DNA of 64,000 nt from Serratia symbiotica. Lineage in GTDB: Bacteria > Pseudomonadota > Gammaproteobacteria > Enterobacterales > Enterobacteriaceae. Positions within the stretch are counted from its first letter, which is position 1; each line of letters starts with the position of its first letter. The DNA lies in assembly GCA_011754105.1 (NCBI GenBank), contig JAAKDF010000001.1, positions 163,521 to 227,520 of the forward strand, given 5' to 3'. This document shows positions 8,971 to 19,469 of the stretch, piece by piece. The notes beneath the pieces were generated by a model that did no database searches, was not told where the DNA came from, and saw only the letters and a list, made by a program, of their open reading frames with translations. The position numbers and the translations under genes were made by a program.

Positions 8971-11025
8971 TCAACAAAAACGGACGGTCCAAGTGCGCCA
9001 CTGGTAACAATGTTGAGCATCAAGCTGCGTCAATGCTTCCGCCGCCTCATGCCGCCAGTGACGCAGCAGGGCTTTCTCACTACTGAGACCCAACTGTATG
9101 ATGCACTGCGCTGGCGTTTGCTGCCGTTGTAAATGCAGGCGCAACGCCAGTAGTGGCAGGCGACTGATACGTAGCAGTCGCTGTAGGGCTCCCAGGCTTG
9201 CCTCCAGCTGCCGATGGGCAAAGGAGAAACCAGCCAACTCGCGCCAATCCTCCTGCGCTAATTGTGGGTCGTCGCCATCAAAGGGGAGCATCAATTGCAC
9301 ATTGATGCGCTGCTGCAACCACTGCCAATCGCGCTCTAAGCGCTGATGCGCCGCCTGCCGCAGTGCCTCCCCCTGTTTGCTCAACGGCAGGATGGCCATG
9401 GCGGTATAGCATCCGCTTCGGCTCTCCAACTTGCTGCCAATGCGAACCAACTCAAAGCCACATGACTCCCAGAAGCGCCACAGTGGCTCGGTATAACCGA
9501 AGCTTACTGAGAGAAAATCCAGTCCCTGCACCTGTTGATGCTGTTGTGCTATCAAGCGGCGGGCGATACCCTGCCGCCGCAGTGCGGGCAGTACGGCAAT
9601 GCGCGTAATGCGCCGTGAATGCAACATCGGTGCCCACCATTGACCGCCGTGCGCAGCCAAAGACTGTGCCACCAAATTGCCACGCGGTCGCCGCCGCCCA
9701 GCCCAGACACCATGTGCTAATTCGGCGTTAAGGCTGCCTTCATCCACAAGCCATAGCGCACCGACCACCTCCTGCGCCATCTGTGCCAAAGTAAAATGCA
9801 TGCCGGGTGCATCCATCAGCCGACGTAAATCCAACGGCGAAGTACGGTAATGCGCACTACTCAATAAGGAATAAAAACACCGTAGCCGCTGAGGATCTGC
9901 ACACAGCTCCTGCTGTTTAACCTGGCTGACGCTGATCTCCTGCTTAGCCGCCTGCCATTCTGGCAGTTCGTTGAACAACAGCGCTTTATTTATCACCCGT
10001 TCCAGCGTATCGTCCTGCGTCCAGCGCATCGGTTGTTGCAGGCTAAGAGGGCGATACGCTGGCAACTCGGCGCAAAACTTGAGCAAAAAGCCGCGCCCGC
10101 TGCCTTCATACCCCTGCACCGTGGTGGTCAATAGCACTCGAGCAAAATAACTGACCAATTGTTGTAACAGCGGGCCAGGAATAGCGGCCGCCTCATCCAC
10201 CAACAACCAACCCACTTTACTGACGTCCTGCCTACGGCAGTGCGCCAGCAGTACATCTGGCGCCCAGAACTGCGCACGGCCTTGCGACCATTCGCCCACA
10301 ACCTCGGTAGCTGCCCGGCTCGGCCCGGTAATCCAGCAACTCAGCGGTGAATTCGCCACCAGCATACCCGCTAACGTTGATTTGCCGCGACCACGCGCAG
10401 CAGTAAGCACCCAGATGCCGGATGTAGCCTTCAGCAACTGCCTCAACAGCTCCTGCTGTTCCGTGGAAGGGCGACCATCAGGTTGCTGCCAGCTAGCACG
10501 TTCAGCTAGCGGTGCCAGTACCAAAGTCTCACCCTGCTGCCACAGCGTTACCTCGTCGTCAGCGGACAGTTGACGTTGCAGATGATGGATAAAATGCGGG
10601 GTTGTGATCGGCTGTGAACCATTACTCCAGCGCAGGCTGTCGTCATCCTTCAGTCGGTGCCACTGCCGCCACGGCGGAGTTAACAGCAGCAGCCAACTGC
10701 CAGCACGCAATACGCCTGACAACACCGCGAGCGCCTCAACATCCAGCGCCTGCGTGGCGTCAAATACCGCATGCAGCCGCTCCTGCCCTAACAACTTACG
10801 CACCGCACCGCTCGCCAATGTCGACAAACCTGGTAGCGGGCGTGAGCCGATCCACGGCCAGTCGCCCGGTAGCGTAGCAGCCAGCCATTGCGCCTGCTGA
10901 CGGCACCATTCAGATTCACCGCTGATTACCAGCAGACGCCTAATGCCCTGTTGCTGCATACGCTGTTGCATTGCTTGTAACATTAGAGTCCAAACTGAAA
11001 GTTTGCCAGCTTTAGGTTGCGGCAT
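8971..11025 (-). CDS. tmcA: tRNA(Met) cytidine acetyltransferase TmcA
   Basis: TmcA acetylates the wobble cytidine (C34) of elongator tRNA-Met using acetyl-CoA and ATP. The 684-residue frame is intact and near the E. coli length (671). It shows an N-terminal domain, a helicase-like module with Walker A AARGRGKSTLAG (about residue 210) and the LLVDEAAAIPGPLLQQLVSY DEAA box, the GYEGSGRGFLLKFC motif, then a GNAT domain with RITRIAVLPALRRQGIARRL. The C-terminus matches the family. It is expressed leftward, divergent from the dapE side. Retention in a decaying genome agrees with a decoding role. Confidence 0.96.
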   Translation of the reverse strand: MPQPKAGKLSVWTLMLQAMQQRMQQQGIRRLLVISGESEWCRQQAQWLAATLPGDWPWIGSRPLPGLSTLASGAVRKLLGQERLHAVFDATQALDVEALAVLSGVLRAGSWLLLLTPPWRQWHRLKDDDSLRWSNGSQPITTPHFIHHLQRQLSADDEVTLWQQGETLVLAPLAERASWQQPDGRPSTEQQELLRQLLKATSGIWVLTAARGRGKSTLAGMLVANSPLSCWITGPSRAATEVVGEWSQGRAQFWAPDVLLAHCRRQDVSKVGWLLVDEAAAIPGPLLQQLVSYFARVLLTTTVQGYEGSGRGFLLKFCAELPAYRPLSLQQPMRWTQDDTLERVINKALLFNELPEWQAAKQEISVSQVKQQELCADPQRLRCFYSLLSSAHYRTSPLDLRRLMDAPGMHFTLAQMAQEVVGALWLVDEGSLNAELAHGVWAGRRRPRGNLVAQSLAAHGGQWWAPMLHSRRITRIAVLPALRRQGIARRLIAQQHQQVQGLDFLSVSFGYTEPLWRFWESCGFELVRIGSKLESRSGCYTAMAILPLSKQGEALRQAAHQRLERDWQWLQQRINVQLMLPFDGDDPQLAQEDWRELAGFSFAHRQLEASLGALQRLLRISRLPLLALRLHLQRQQTPAQCIIQLGLSSEKALLRHWRHEAAEALTQLDAQHCYQWRTWTVRFC

Positions 11026-11089
11026 AGGTTGTTTTAATGGGAGGCAAATGTGTTGCAGGTTTTGGAATCACTGCTATCAAAGCCCTGTT

Positions 11090-11903
11090 TCAAACAAAAA
11101 TAACGTTGCTGTTAAGGTACCATGAGTAAAGCAGTCTAGCTCTACCCTCCTTAGCTCTGCTGCTGCAATCGGTTATCACCGAGCCTGTTCGGCGTTCAGC
11201 GACGCCTATAAATCTCCGGCTTCTAGCATCTGCTGTTTCTCGACGAATTTTGCACCACACGCTAGCGAAACAGTCCGCTTGTAGCTCCATATTCACCTAC
11301 AAGCGGTTAGCTTCTACTTGGCTGGCACTCTGATGCATCTGGCGTACCATAGATTAAATACACAGCAAGTTTTGCACATGATGGCCGACTTCATACGCCA
11401 CAACGTAAGCCTGAGCAAAATCACCTCCCTTGCCAAGTGTGGTTTTCATATCTTGATAGAACGACAGGTCAATATACACCGTATTGTCTGCTGGAGAATA
11501 ATAGAATGGCCCCATCGCTGCCTGGCCAGTACCAAAACAGGTGCGCGTGACGCCACGATATATCAATCAGCTTGGGTTGCTGATAAGTTTTGCCCATGCG
11601 TTGGAGCAACTCATTCCAGTTATCTTCGGTCGATGCCGGAACTACCGAGGTAAATTTCGCTAGTTCATTGTCTTTCGGGCTGATATTGTCGCTTTGCTGT
11701 GAGCTGTACGTAACCCCACCTCCGCCGTTGAGGAGCGGCCACAGGTCGATGCAGTAGTAACTAGCTACTAACATACTACCACCAGATTTCAATACCGTTC
11801 TTACCACCTAACGGTACCCGGAAACCCCTCCCACGCCAAGATCTGAAGACTGCCCGCGACGACCCTTAGCATTATCACTTTCTCGACTCCCTTGCCAACG
11901 CAT
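11090..11903 (-). pseudogene. ypfJ: Putative zinc metallopeptidase YpfJ, broken
   Basis: The minus strand starts MRWQGSRESDNAKGRRGQ at 11903, passes a stop, then reads [50 protein letters not shown] and [19 protein letters not shown]. The HEVGHH zinc motif has become YEVGHH, losing the first histidine. Later frames give MELQADCFASVW. Stops, frameshifts and the missing zinc ligand mark it dead. Gene order purC-ypfJ-tmcA equals E. coli. Confidence 0.88.
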
Positions 11904-12255
11904 AATTCAACTCCAGATTAGGTTTTTTATAATGGTAGGAAACTCACTGAGTGATTACTCTTATAAAGAGTCAGCGGTAATGTAAATGTAGAATTTTTCT
12001 AGCAGTGTGGAGAATGAATCCAGCAATGGGCGCAAGTACATGATTATCCTATTATTAGGCCCCCTTAGAGCCTATCTTAGTAGGCATTCATTGTTGTAAC
12101 ATAGGCAGCGTGTAACAACTGGCACGTACATAGAATACGTGAGTATGGTGAACACTGCCACAAATGCTGTGTAGCTTCTTGGTATCCAAGGATACCGACA
12201 GGAAATCTTAATGTTCGGGCGATCCAGGCCGATCGCGCGAAGCTCAGGCAGACGC
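11904..12255. other. Intergenic region downstream of purC
   Basis: About 350 bases lie between the 5' end of dead ypfJ and the 3' end of purC. They are AT-rich in the first half. I see the second candidate repeat copy at 12121 but no gene and no convincing terminator hairpin for purC. Confidence 0.4.
12121..12167 (+). repeat. Candidate short dispersed repeat, copy B
   Basis: This is an imperfect match to 5347-5391 across about 45 bases, sharing CGTACA..GA.TACGTGAG and GGTGA.C. See copy A for caveats. Confidence 0.35.
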
Positions 12256-12969
12256 TTAGCCCAGCTTCACGCCGATGCGCCGAGCCACTTCTTCGTAAGC
12301 TTCGATCAGGCCGCCTAAACCATGACGGAAACGGTCTTTGTCCATCCTATCGAAGGTAGTTTTGTCCCATAGGCGGCAACCATCTGGCGAGAACTCATCC
12401 CCCAGTACCAACTCGCCATTAAACAGACCAAACTCCAGCTTAAAGTCAACCAGGATCAGGCCTGCATCGTCGAACAGCTTGCTCAGCACATCATTGGCTT
12501 GGTAGCTCAGTTCCCGCATGCGTGCTAGATGCTCTTTGCTTACCCAGCCAAAGGTCTCACAGTACGATTCGTTGATCATAGGATCATGCATAGCGTCATT
12601 TTTCAGAAAAAGGTCAAACAGCAGCGGAATCAATACCTGGCCTTCTTCGATGCCAAGACGCTTTACCAGTGAACCGGCAGCACGGTTGCGGATCACGCAT
12701 TCGACAGGCACCATCTCCAGCTTCTTCACCAACACTTCATTGTTGGAGAGCAGGCGCTCCATTTGGGTAGGGATGCCAGCTTCTTGCAATTTGTTCATAA
12801 TAAAATGGTTGAACTTGTTATTTACTATGCCTTTGCGAGAGAACTGTTTAATGCGCTGACCATCCAGTACTGACGTATCGTTGCGAAACTCCAACACCAG
12901 CAGATCGGGATTTTCCGTGGTATAAACGGTTTTTGCCTTTCCACGATACAGCTCAGCTAGCTTTTGCAT
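12256..12969 (-). CDS. purC: SAICAR synthetase PurC
   Basis: PurC joins CAIR and aspartate with ATP to form SAICAR in de novo purine synthesis. The frame is complete at 237 residues, identical in length to E. coli. Family landmarks are [20 protein letters not shown] at the N-terminus, [18 protein letters not shown] near residue 90, [15 protein letters not shown] near 170 and [16 protein letters not shown] near 190. It follows bamC on the minus strand. I do not see a clear PurR box upstream. With purM and purN also intact, purine synthesis appears to be under selection. Confidence 0.97.
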   Translation of the reverse strand: MQKLAELYRGKAKTVYTTENPDLLVLEFRNDTSVLDGQRIKQFSRKGIVNNKFNHFIMNKLQEAGIPTQMERLLSNNEVLVKKLEMVPVECVIRNRAAGSLVKRLGIEEGQVLIPLLFDLFLKNDAMHDPMINESYCETFGWVSKEHLARMRELSYQANDVLSKLFDDAGLILVDFKLEFGLFNGELVLGDEFSPDGCRLWDKTTFDRMDKDRFRHGLGGLIEAYEEVARRIGVKLG

Positions 12970-13111
12970 CTCACGTACTCCAATGATGTTGCCCCGTCAT
13001 CTTTAAGGCGGAGGCCAGAAATGCACGGGTAGAAAATTGACCGAAAGAATTCTTTAGCATGACACTGGGCTATTGTGCCAAACCTGCCACGAAAACGTTA
13101 CCGTGCCAGTC

Positions 13112-13143
13112 AAACCCAAAGTAGCCTCGGCTCCTTTGGGTTT
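13112..13143 (-). terminator. Weak hairpin at the bamC stop codon
   Basis: Arms 13112-13121 and 13134-13143 pair over 10 bp, and the right arm overlaps the bamC TAA. On the minus strand the hairpin is followed by only a short T run, so termination between bamC and purC would be partial. Confidence 0.4.
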
Positions 13144-14197
13144 ATTTACTGCTGGTATGACTGAATGCAGACTGGAATGCTGCTACCAATCCGTCGTTTT
13201 GCGACTGGGTCAATGGCCTGCCCTTGGCATCGATAAATTGCAGGCTAGTGCAGTTGTTTAGGTGGCCGACTTGCAGTTTATAATTCCCTTTGGCCAGTTT
13301 AGGCTCCTTGACACCCAAGGCATCCCAATCGATTCGGCTCAACGTTTTGTAGATGATGGCTACGCTGCCCTGCGGGCGGTTTCGGTCACCCACTTTCATT
13401 CCCAGTTTCTCCAGCGCTGACGGCAGGCGATCCCAAACCACAGTGTAAGGGCCGCGCACCACTAACATTGGCAGAGCGGTGTCATCAGCACTGCTCTGCA
13501 CGTCAAGCTCGCCGAAACGGATCGCCGACTGCCTGCTCGCCAAGTTATCCTGCTTATCCAACGCTTCGATGATGGTGTTCATCATCACACCATTGTAGCG
13601 TTGGATTGCAGACAGATCGCTCACCGGAGCGGTTTTACCTTGCTGCTGTAAGCCGAAGCTTTTCACCACCAGCGCCTGCTGGTAACCCTGTTGCTGCAAG
13701 CAGATCTGGTAGCGGCCTTGGTACTGACTGTCTTCATCCAAGCGGTTCCACTTCACCCAGTCAGTGGTCAAGTTGTGATAGGCGTCCTGGCGTAAGGCGA
13801 TAGTGATCTTTTTTGCTTGCAACATGCTGACTAAGCGCGACCATAACAGGTGTTGGTTCTGCGGGCTGTTTCCAAGCAGCAGCGTGCAGCTATCACCGTT
13901 GTATTGTACGTGTGAACCGCTCAGTAGTGCCAGAGGCTGCACCGGTGGACGAATATCTAGCTGCTTGCCAACACTGCCTTTCAACGTGATAGATGGCACC
14001 TCATAGTTGCCGCTTTGCGCCGGCAGGATCATTCCAGTCGGCGCATTCAGCGCTTTGAGCGGTACGGCGTCAAGATACGCCTCATCGCCACTCACTTGGC
14101 GTTTGTAGCGCTGATCGCTGCTACAGCCCACCAGCATCATACACAGCGAGAGGCCAACTACTTTTTCTACCGTCGATTTTTGCAGCAAATAAGCCAT
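13142..14197 (-). CDS. bamC: Outer membrane assembly lipoprotein BamC
   Basis: BamC is an accessory lipoprotein of the BAM complex that inserts beta-barrel proteins into the outer membrane. The 351-residue frame is intact (E. coli 344). A lipoprotein signal ends in LVGCSS with the modifiable Cys at about residue 25. The conserved unstructured N-terminal segment that contacts BamD follows ([20 protein letters not shown]). Two helix-grip domains cover the rest. It lies 16 bp downstream of dapA on the same strand, the usual dapA-bamC unit. Confidence 0.95.
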   Translation of the reverse strand: MAYLLQKSTVEKVVGLSLCMMLVGCSSDQRYKRQVSGDEAYLDAVPLKALNAPTGMILPAQSGNYEVPSITLKGSVGKQLDIRPPVQPLALLSGSHVQYNGDSCTLLLGNSPQNQHLLWSRLVSMLQAKKITIALRQDAYHNLTTDWVKWNRLDEDSQYQGRYQICLQQQGYQQALVVKSFGLQQQGKTAPVSDLSAIQRYNGVMMNTIIEALDKQDNLASRQSAIRFGELDVQSSADDTALPMLVVRGPYTVVWDRLPSALEKLGMKVGDRNRPQGSVAIIYKTLSRIDWDALGVKEPKLAKGNYKLQVGHLNNCTSLQFIDAKGRPLTQSQNDGLVAAFQSAFSHTSSK

Positions 14198-14213
14198 TAA
14201 ATTTCCTTTAGAG

Positions 14214-15095
14214 TTACAGCAAACCGGCGCTTTTCAGCGCGAGTTTCACTACCGGACGGGCAGCGTCACTCAATGGCGTCATCGGCAGACGCAGCGTATC
14301 GGTTGACAATAATCCCAGCGCCTTACAGGCCCACTTTACTGGAATCGGGTTTGCTTCTACAAATAAATCCTTATGCAGCGGCATCAAATGTTGATGCAAG
14401 CGGTGTGCTTTTACAAAGTTGCCTTGTGCCGCCAACGCACAAAGCTGTGCCATTTCACACGCGGCTACGTTGGCCGTAACAGAAATAATCCCTTTGCCAC
14501 CCAATTTCATGAAATCCAGGCTACTGGCGTCGTCGCCACTCAGCAGGATGAAATCTTCATCATCAACCTGCTGTTGGATCTGGCTGACGCGGCTTAAGTT
14601 TCCTGTCGCCTCTTTAACAGCAACAATATTGTTGAGTTTTGCCAGCCGCGCGATGGTCGGGGGCAGCAGATCGCAGCCGGTGCGCGAGGGTACATTATAC
14701 AGAATCTGCGGCAGCGCAGTGCTTTCGGCAATCGTCTTGAAGTGCTGGTACAGTCCTTCCTGAGTCGGCTTATTATAGTATGGCGTCACCGTCAGGCACC
14801 CAACTACGCCCGTATCGGCAAGGCCGTGGGTAAGCGAAATGGCTTCAGCAGTGGCGTTAGCACCAGTACCGGCGATCACTGGAATGCGGCCATCAGCCAG
14901 TTCCAGCGTCTGCAATACCACGTCAATATGCTCGTCGTGGTCAAGTGTTGCGGACTCACCAGTAGTCCCAACGGAAACAATAGCCGCAGTTCCACTGGCT
15001 ACATGATAATCAATCAGTTTTTTTAGGCTCGCGCGATCAACAGTACCTTTATTGTCCATTGGCGTAACCAGAGCAACAATACTTCCCGTAAACAT
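14214..15095 (-). CDS. dapA: 4-hydroxy-tetrahydrodipicolinate synthase DapA
   Basis: DapA condenses pyruvate with aspartate semialdehyde, the first committed step to DAP and lysine. I choose the ATG at 15095 ([14 protein letters not shown]) rather than one six codons upstream because it has an AAGGA ribosome site and matches the E. coli start and 292-293 residue length. The Schiff-base lysine is at residue 161 (VKEATGN), Tyr133 is in [10 protein letters not shown], and Thr44-Thr45 are in [10 protein letters not shown]. It is expressed with bamC. Confidence 0.97.
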   Translation of the reverse strand: MFTGSIVALVTPMDNKGTVDRASLKKLIDYHVASGTAAIVSVGTTGESATLDHDEHIDVVLQTLELADGRIPVIAGTGANATAEAISLTHGLADTGVVGCLTVTPYYNKPTQEGLYQHFKTIAESTALPQILYNVPSRTGCDLLPPTIARLAKLNNIVAVKEATGNLSRVSQIQQQVDDEDFILLSGDDASSLDFMKLGGKGIISVTANVAACEMAQLCALAAQGNFVKAHRLHQHLMPLHKDLFVEANPIPVKWACKALGLLSTDTLRLPMTPLSDAARPVVKLALKSAGLL

Positions 15096-15327
15096 TGACC
15101 ATCCTTTCCACAAATAAGTTATTCATGGTACTTTTTCTGCCTATCCAAAAGCAAGTAAACAACTGTCTTCTCTGCACTTAGCCGGCGGTTTTTATGTTTA
15201 CCTTGATAAATCCATTGAGTTAAGAATTGAGCAATCCTGTGAGAGTATATATACAGAATTAAGCGCACAAGGCAATATTAGCGTTATAAACTAACGACAG
15301 CACGATAAGTAAAGATGGAGTACTAAC

Positions 15328-15818
15328 ATTAACCCATTAAAAATTAACGATATAGCGCCAAAATTTAGTTTGCATGACCAAGACGGTGACAAAATTAATT
15401 TGTCCGATTACCAAGGACAACGTGTACTAATTTATTTTACCCCAAGGCGATGACGCCAGTCTGCACCGTGCAAGCCTGCGGGCTGCGAGATAACATGGAC
15501 GAGTTGAAAAAAGCAGGTGTTAAGGTGCTAGGTATCAGCACCGACAAACCAGAAAAGTTGTCACGTTTTACTGAAGAAGAGTTACTCAACTTCACGCTAC
15601 TGTCTGATGAAGATCATCAGGTAGCGCAACATTGATAAAGATCATTAGGTAGCGCAACATTTTTGCGTGTGGGGTAAAACTTTATGGGTAAAACCTACGA
15701 TGGTATTCACCGTACCAGCTTCTTGATCAACGAAACAGGCAAAGTTGAGAAAGTATTTAATAATTTCAAGACCACCAATAATCACTATATAATGCTGAGT
15801 TACCTGCAACAACAGTGA
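15328..15818 (+). pseudogene. bcp: Thiol peroxidase Bcp, broken
   Basis: Bcp is a peroxiredoxin. The coding region begins with ATT in place of ATG (then NPLKINDIAPKFSLHDQDGD), shifts frame just before the active-site region CTVQACGLRDNMDEL, and carries a 28-base tandem duplication (15606-15633 and 15634-15661) that adds a stop. It then continues as GKTYDGIHRTSFLI to YLQQQ. The peroxidatic cysteine codon survives but the protein cannot be made whole. It is divergent from dapA, as in E. coli apart from missing gcvR. Confidence 0.9.
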
Positions 15819-15959
15819 TACGCACTAAGCGCGGCAGTTCGCTGCGTTCTAACACACTTTTACGCGAATTGTACTGATGGGTGTGGCATCTGAAGAATAA
15901 CGTTTGTCAGATACTGACCTACTAAAAAATAAATATTTATTTAACGTAAGTACCTGTCT

Positions 15960-17116
15960 ATGTCCATGCAGTTGACCAAAACAGCGATAGCAGTACTGTA
16001 GCTCGCTACGTTTTCTACCCCTCCACTGGCTAAGAGCCATAATCAGATACCTGACATAGGCATCTACCCTAGCGGTATGCTGAGCATCGGTCAAGAGCGG
16101 GCGATAGGCGACTTCTATGTGCGCCCGCGCGCCTTTAATCTATGATCCGCTGCTAACGCAATACTAGCAACCAAATAGATAATCGTCTCGTAGCTAGCGC
16201 CTATTTGGAACGCATGACCTTCCATTTTTATCTGGTACGCAATGACAAGATCAATGCCTTCTCCTTCTTTGGCGTCAACGTCGAGCTACACTCCGCGTTA
16301 TTCAGCGTCAGTGATAACGAAAGCCAACTGGCTTCGGTGCTAGCACACATAATTTCACAAATTACCCAACGTCATTTGGCGCGCGAGATGGAAGAAGAGC
16401 AGCGGCACGGCAGGCTCCGTTGAATTGGGTCGGCGCGTTCAGCTCGATAGTCATCCCCACCATGGGGATAGCGGCACTTAGTAGCACCCTGGTCGGTACC
16501 CAGTAAGGCTGGATAAGCTTTACCTAATCAAATTAACAAGAAGCCGCCCGCATTGGCATTCAGGTGTTGCAACGCGCTGGTTTCGATCCGCACAGGACTA
16601 CCTGATCGCTAAGGTGCATTAGCTTGGCATGTACAGTACTGAAGGGGCATTAACCGATGAACAACTTAACACCTACAGCCAAGGCAACGTGGGCGAGCTA
16701 TTTGCTGCCAAATACGGCCATGCCATCATGTTATATGAAGCGAAAAAGTACGATGAAGCACGCCATATTCTCCAGCCAATCTTGGCGCAAAACCTGAAAA
16801 ACCTCTGGTTACTTGACCTGATGACCGATATCTATATCGATCATCAGGTCAAGCGATTGCCCGTCTGGAAGATGCCAACACCGTGCAAAGCAATGATGTT
16901 CTGCTGCAACTTAACCTGGTCACCGCTTATGTTGCAGGCAACCAACACGCCATGGCGTCGAAAATGCTTAACTGTTACACACCTTTGATCATCCTAACGA
17001 TCCGAATGGCTGTGAACCTACTGGCGCAGGCCAGCGCCAACCAAGGGCTGCGCGATGAAGAATTGGCGGCTCGCGCCGAGAGCCTGGCGCTGACCGGCAA
17101 GCCTAGATCAGGCTAT
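15960..17116 (+). pseudogene. bepA: Periplasmic metalloprotease/chaperone BepA (YfgC), broken
   Basis: BepA degrades or assists misassembled outer membrane proteins such as LptD. The remnant starts MSMQLTKTAIAVL at 15960 with a stop after the signal region, continues GMLSIGQE and DFYVRPRAP, then [20 protein letters not shown]. The zinc motif HEISH has become HIISQ, losing the catalytic Glu and one His. The TPR half (YDEARHILQPILAQNLKN) is frameshifted, and the 3' end is deleted directly into yfgD. It is clearly non-functional. Confidence 0.88.
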
Positions 17117-17479
17117 ATGATGCACGTGAAGCACGTGACTATTTATCATAACCCACACTGTTCTGAGAACCTCGAATGCTTGGCGCTGCTGAAGAAGCTT
17201 GGCGTTGATACCAACGTGGTACTGTACCTGGAAACGCCGCCATCTGGTGATGCATTGCACAATTTGCTAAAAGCACTGGACTTCCTCTCCGCCCGAGATC
17301 TGATGCGCAAAAAAGAAGATTTATACCAGGAATTAAAGCTTGCAGACGCCAGCTTTAGCGAATAGCAGTTGCTCACTGCGATGACGGAACACCCAAAGCT
17401 CATCTAACTCCATATCGTAGTCGCAGGTGGCAAGGCATGCTTTGGCCAATCAACGGAGCAGGTGATGGAGATTTTGTAA
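17117..17479 (+). pseudogene. yfgD: ArsC-family protein YfgD, broken
   Basis: The frame reads VTIYHNPHCSENLECLALLK, VVLYLETPPSGDALHNLLKA, ARDLMRKKEDLYQELKLADA, then a TAG at SFSE, and continues KLI stop, IVVAGGKACFGQSTEQVMEI. The redox cysteine in NPHCS is kept. Two or more nonsense codons interrupt it. Its 5' end is joined in frame to the bepA remnant, giving an artefactual 160-codon frame at 16883-17365. Confidence 0.85.
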
Positions 17480-17692
17480 TTTCAGCAGTTCTGATTACCT
17501 GCGATTATGATAATACCCCTGATCTGGACTACTTCGCTTACCCCATGTCACCTGGATGGGCATTTCGTGCAAGCAACGGGCCGCATCAATAGCACTTTGC
17601 GCGCTAAGCGCATGCCTATGATGAGCATCTGTTCTACACCGAAAAAACCCAGAGCTGAACGCCAAACAATTGATCCATGCCTTACGCTGCTG

Positions 17693-18394
17693 CTATAGCC
17701 CTAGGGTTTCTTTGACAAACGGGATAGTCAGCTTGCGCTGGGCGGTGATTGAGGCATGATCGAGCTGATTCAGGGTCATGAATAACGTGCGCATCTCGCG
17801 ATCCAGCCGCTTTAGCAGAAAACGGCCCACGTCTTCTGGCAGCTCGAAGCCGCGCAGTTTGCTACGCAACTGTAAGGCTAGCAGCTTTTCTTCATCCGAT
17901 AACGGCTGCAACTTATAAATCTGCCCCCAGTCTAGGCGCGAAGCTAGATCCGGTAGGTATATATTTAACTGACGCGGTGGCCGATCGCCGGTAATAAACA
18001 GCCGCGTGTGGCCGGTTTCCAGAATGCGGTTATAGAGGTTAAAAATCGCCATTTCCCACGTTTCATCGCCAGCGATACGCTCGATATTATCGATGCATAC
18101 CAACGCCAACTGTTCCATGCCGTCCAATACTTCAGGCATAAAATAGGTGCGCTTATCTATTGGCACGTAACCCACTGCTTCACCGTGCTGTGAAAGTTCG
18201 GCGCAGGCTGCATGCAACAGATGGCTGCGCCCCCCACCCTTACGTGACCAAAAATAGATATAGCTGCCATGCTCTTGGCACAAGGCTGATCGGATAGCGG
18301 CAAGCAGGGATGGGTTCTCTCCCGGATAAAAACTGTCGAAAGTCTCATCATCGGGGAGATAAAGTGGCAATGAAAGCTGTGCCGACGTATTCAG
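17693..18394 (-). CDS. hda: DnaA regulatory inactivator Hda, CTG start
   Basis: Hda, bound to the DNA polymerase clamp, promotes DnaA-ATP hydrolysis (RIDA) and limits replication initiation. The obvious frame starts at a TTG inside the clamp-binding motif. Extending upstream gives [15 protein letters not shown], and the residue before Asn is a CTG at 18394 preceded by TGAGG seven bases away. From memory, E. coli hda is also reported to start at CUG, and QLSLPL is the clamp motif, so 18394 is the better start (233 residues). AAA+ landmarks: [47 protein letters not shown] arginine finger region. Intact. Confidence 0.93.
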   Translation of the reverse strand: MNTSAQLSLPLYLPDDETFDSFYPGENPSLLAAIRSALCQEHGSYIYFWSRKGGGRSHLLHAACAELSQHGEAVGYVPIDKRTYFMPEVLDGMEQLALVCIDNIERIAGDETWEMAIFNLYNRILETGHTRLFITGDRPPRQLNIYLPDLASRLDWGQIYKLQPLSDEEKLLALQLRSKLRGFELPEDVGRFLLKRLDREMRTLFMTLNQLDHASITAQRKLTIPFVKETLGL

Positions 18395-18528
18395 AAAAGT
18401 ACCTCAACCAAAACAGGCAGGGAAACACGGCCAGTTTAACACAGAAAATCAGCGTTGTTGAACCGGCAGGATTTAGAGGCTATGCTAACATAGCCTACAT
18501 TGTTCCAGCCACTTTGGATACATACAGC

Positions 18529-19266
18529 GGATTTGTTGAATAAATTAGGTTTGGAATAAAAAGTCCCCTGAATATGCATCTTTCAGGCAACGCTTACAGT
18601 TTCTGGCATACCTGCCAGCGTCATCTTGTTTAATAGATAGATCATGGCCATAGTATCTGCAACTTGCTCATCATAATCTCGCAGTAACAGGTGACCACCA
18701 AATAGCTGTTTTACTCTGTACATCGATATTTTGTCTATCGAACGTCGGTGGTAGCCTGTCATACTTTTCCTCCGTGTATTGTCTCCGGTAAGGCGCTGTT
18801 TCGCCGCCGCTTGATTTCGGTCTGCATACTCTGCTGACCAATAACGGGCTCCGCTTCTAGGCGGTATTAACGCACTGATCTTCTTGCGCTTTAACTCATC
18901 ATGAAACACTTGCGTAACCGTCTTTTATAACGAGGTGCGCAATTTCACCCGGCGTTGGGTTTTAAACGGGACATTGACGGACTTCGCCCGCTTACTGATG
19001 CAGGTGTAGTCCGGGTAGTTCAACGGCACTTTCATCAGTGTTGAAAATGGAGTCGACGAAGACCTGGAGGGAGCGAAGTATCAGGCCGTGAAGTGCCGTT
19101 TCATCCAACCAGAAAGTGAGTAAACCACGAGTGATAAAGGCGTTGTTGTAAGCCTTCTAGTTGGTGATCTTGAAATTTTGCTTAGCCACGCAATGTTGCT
19201 GTTTTGACAGAAGGAGAGTGATCTGATCCTCGTGCCGGACAAATGTTCGATTTATTCAATAACGCC
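18529..19266 (-). mobile_element. IS903-like element, internally deleted (copy 2)
   Basis: Both ends are recognisable: GGATTTGTTGAATAAATT at 18529 and ATTTATTCAATAACGCC at 19266. Transposase fragments on the minus strand include FGGHLLLRDYDEQVADTMAM and RRKSMTGYHRRSIDK. At 738 bp it lacks about 300 bp of the middle. The junction near 18905-18930 is the same as in copy 5 (30862-31676). Its orientation is inverted relative to copy 3, and the two flank the tyrB-uvrA remnants. Confidence 0.92.
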
Positions 19267-19469
19267 CGTGCCAGCGTTAATCATCACTGCATTACTTTTG
19301 CTGGTCGCTTTGCTAAGTGCAGCCACTAATGAGTCTCCATCTTACCTCATCACGCGCCGAATAAGATTGAGAGAAGCGCCTTTGCCGTATGAGCGGATTA
19401 AGATAAAATCAAACGCGATTTTGCGGCGTTACGCTGTATTTAAACCGAAATAATCTAGGAAAATAATCT

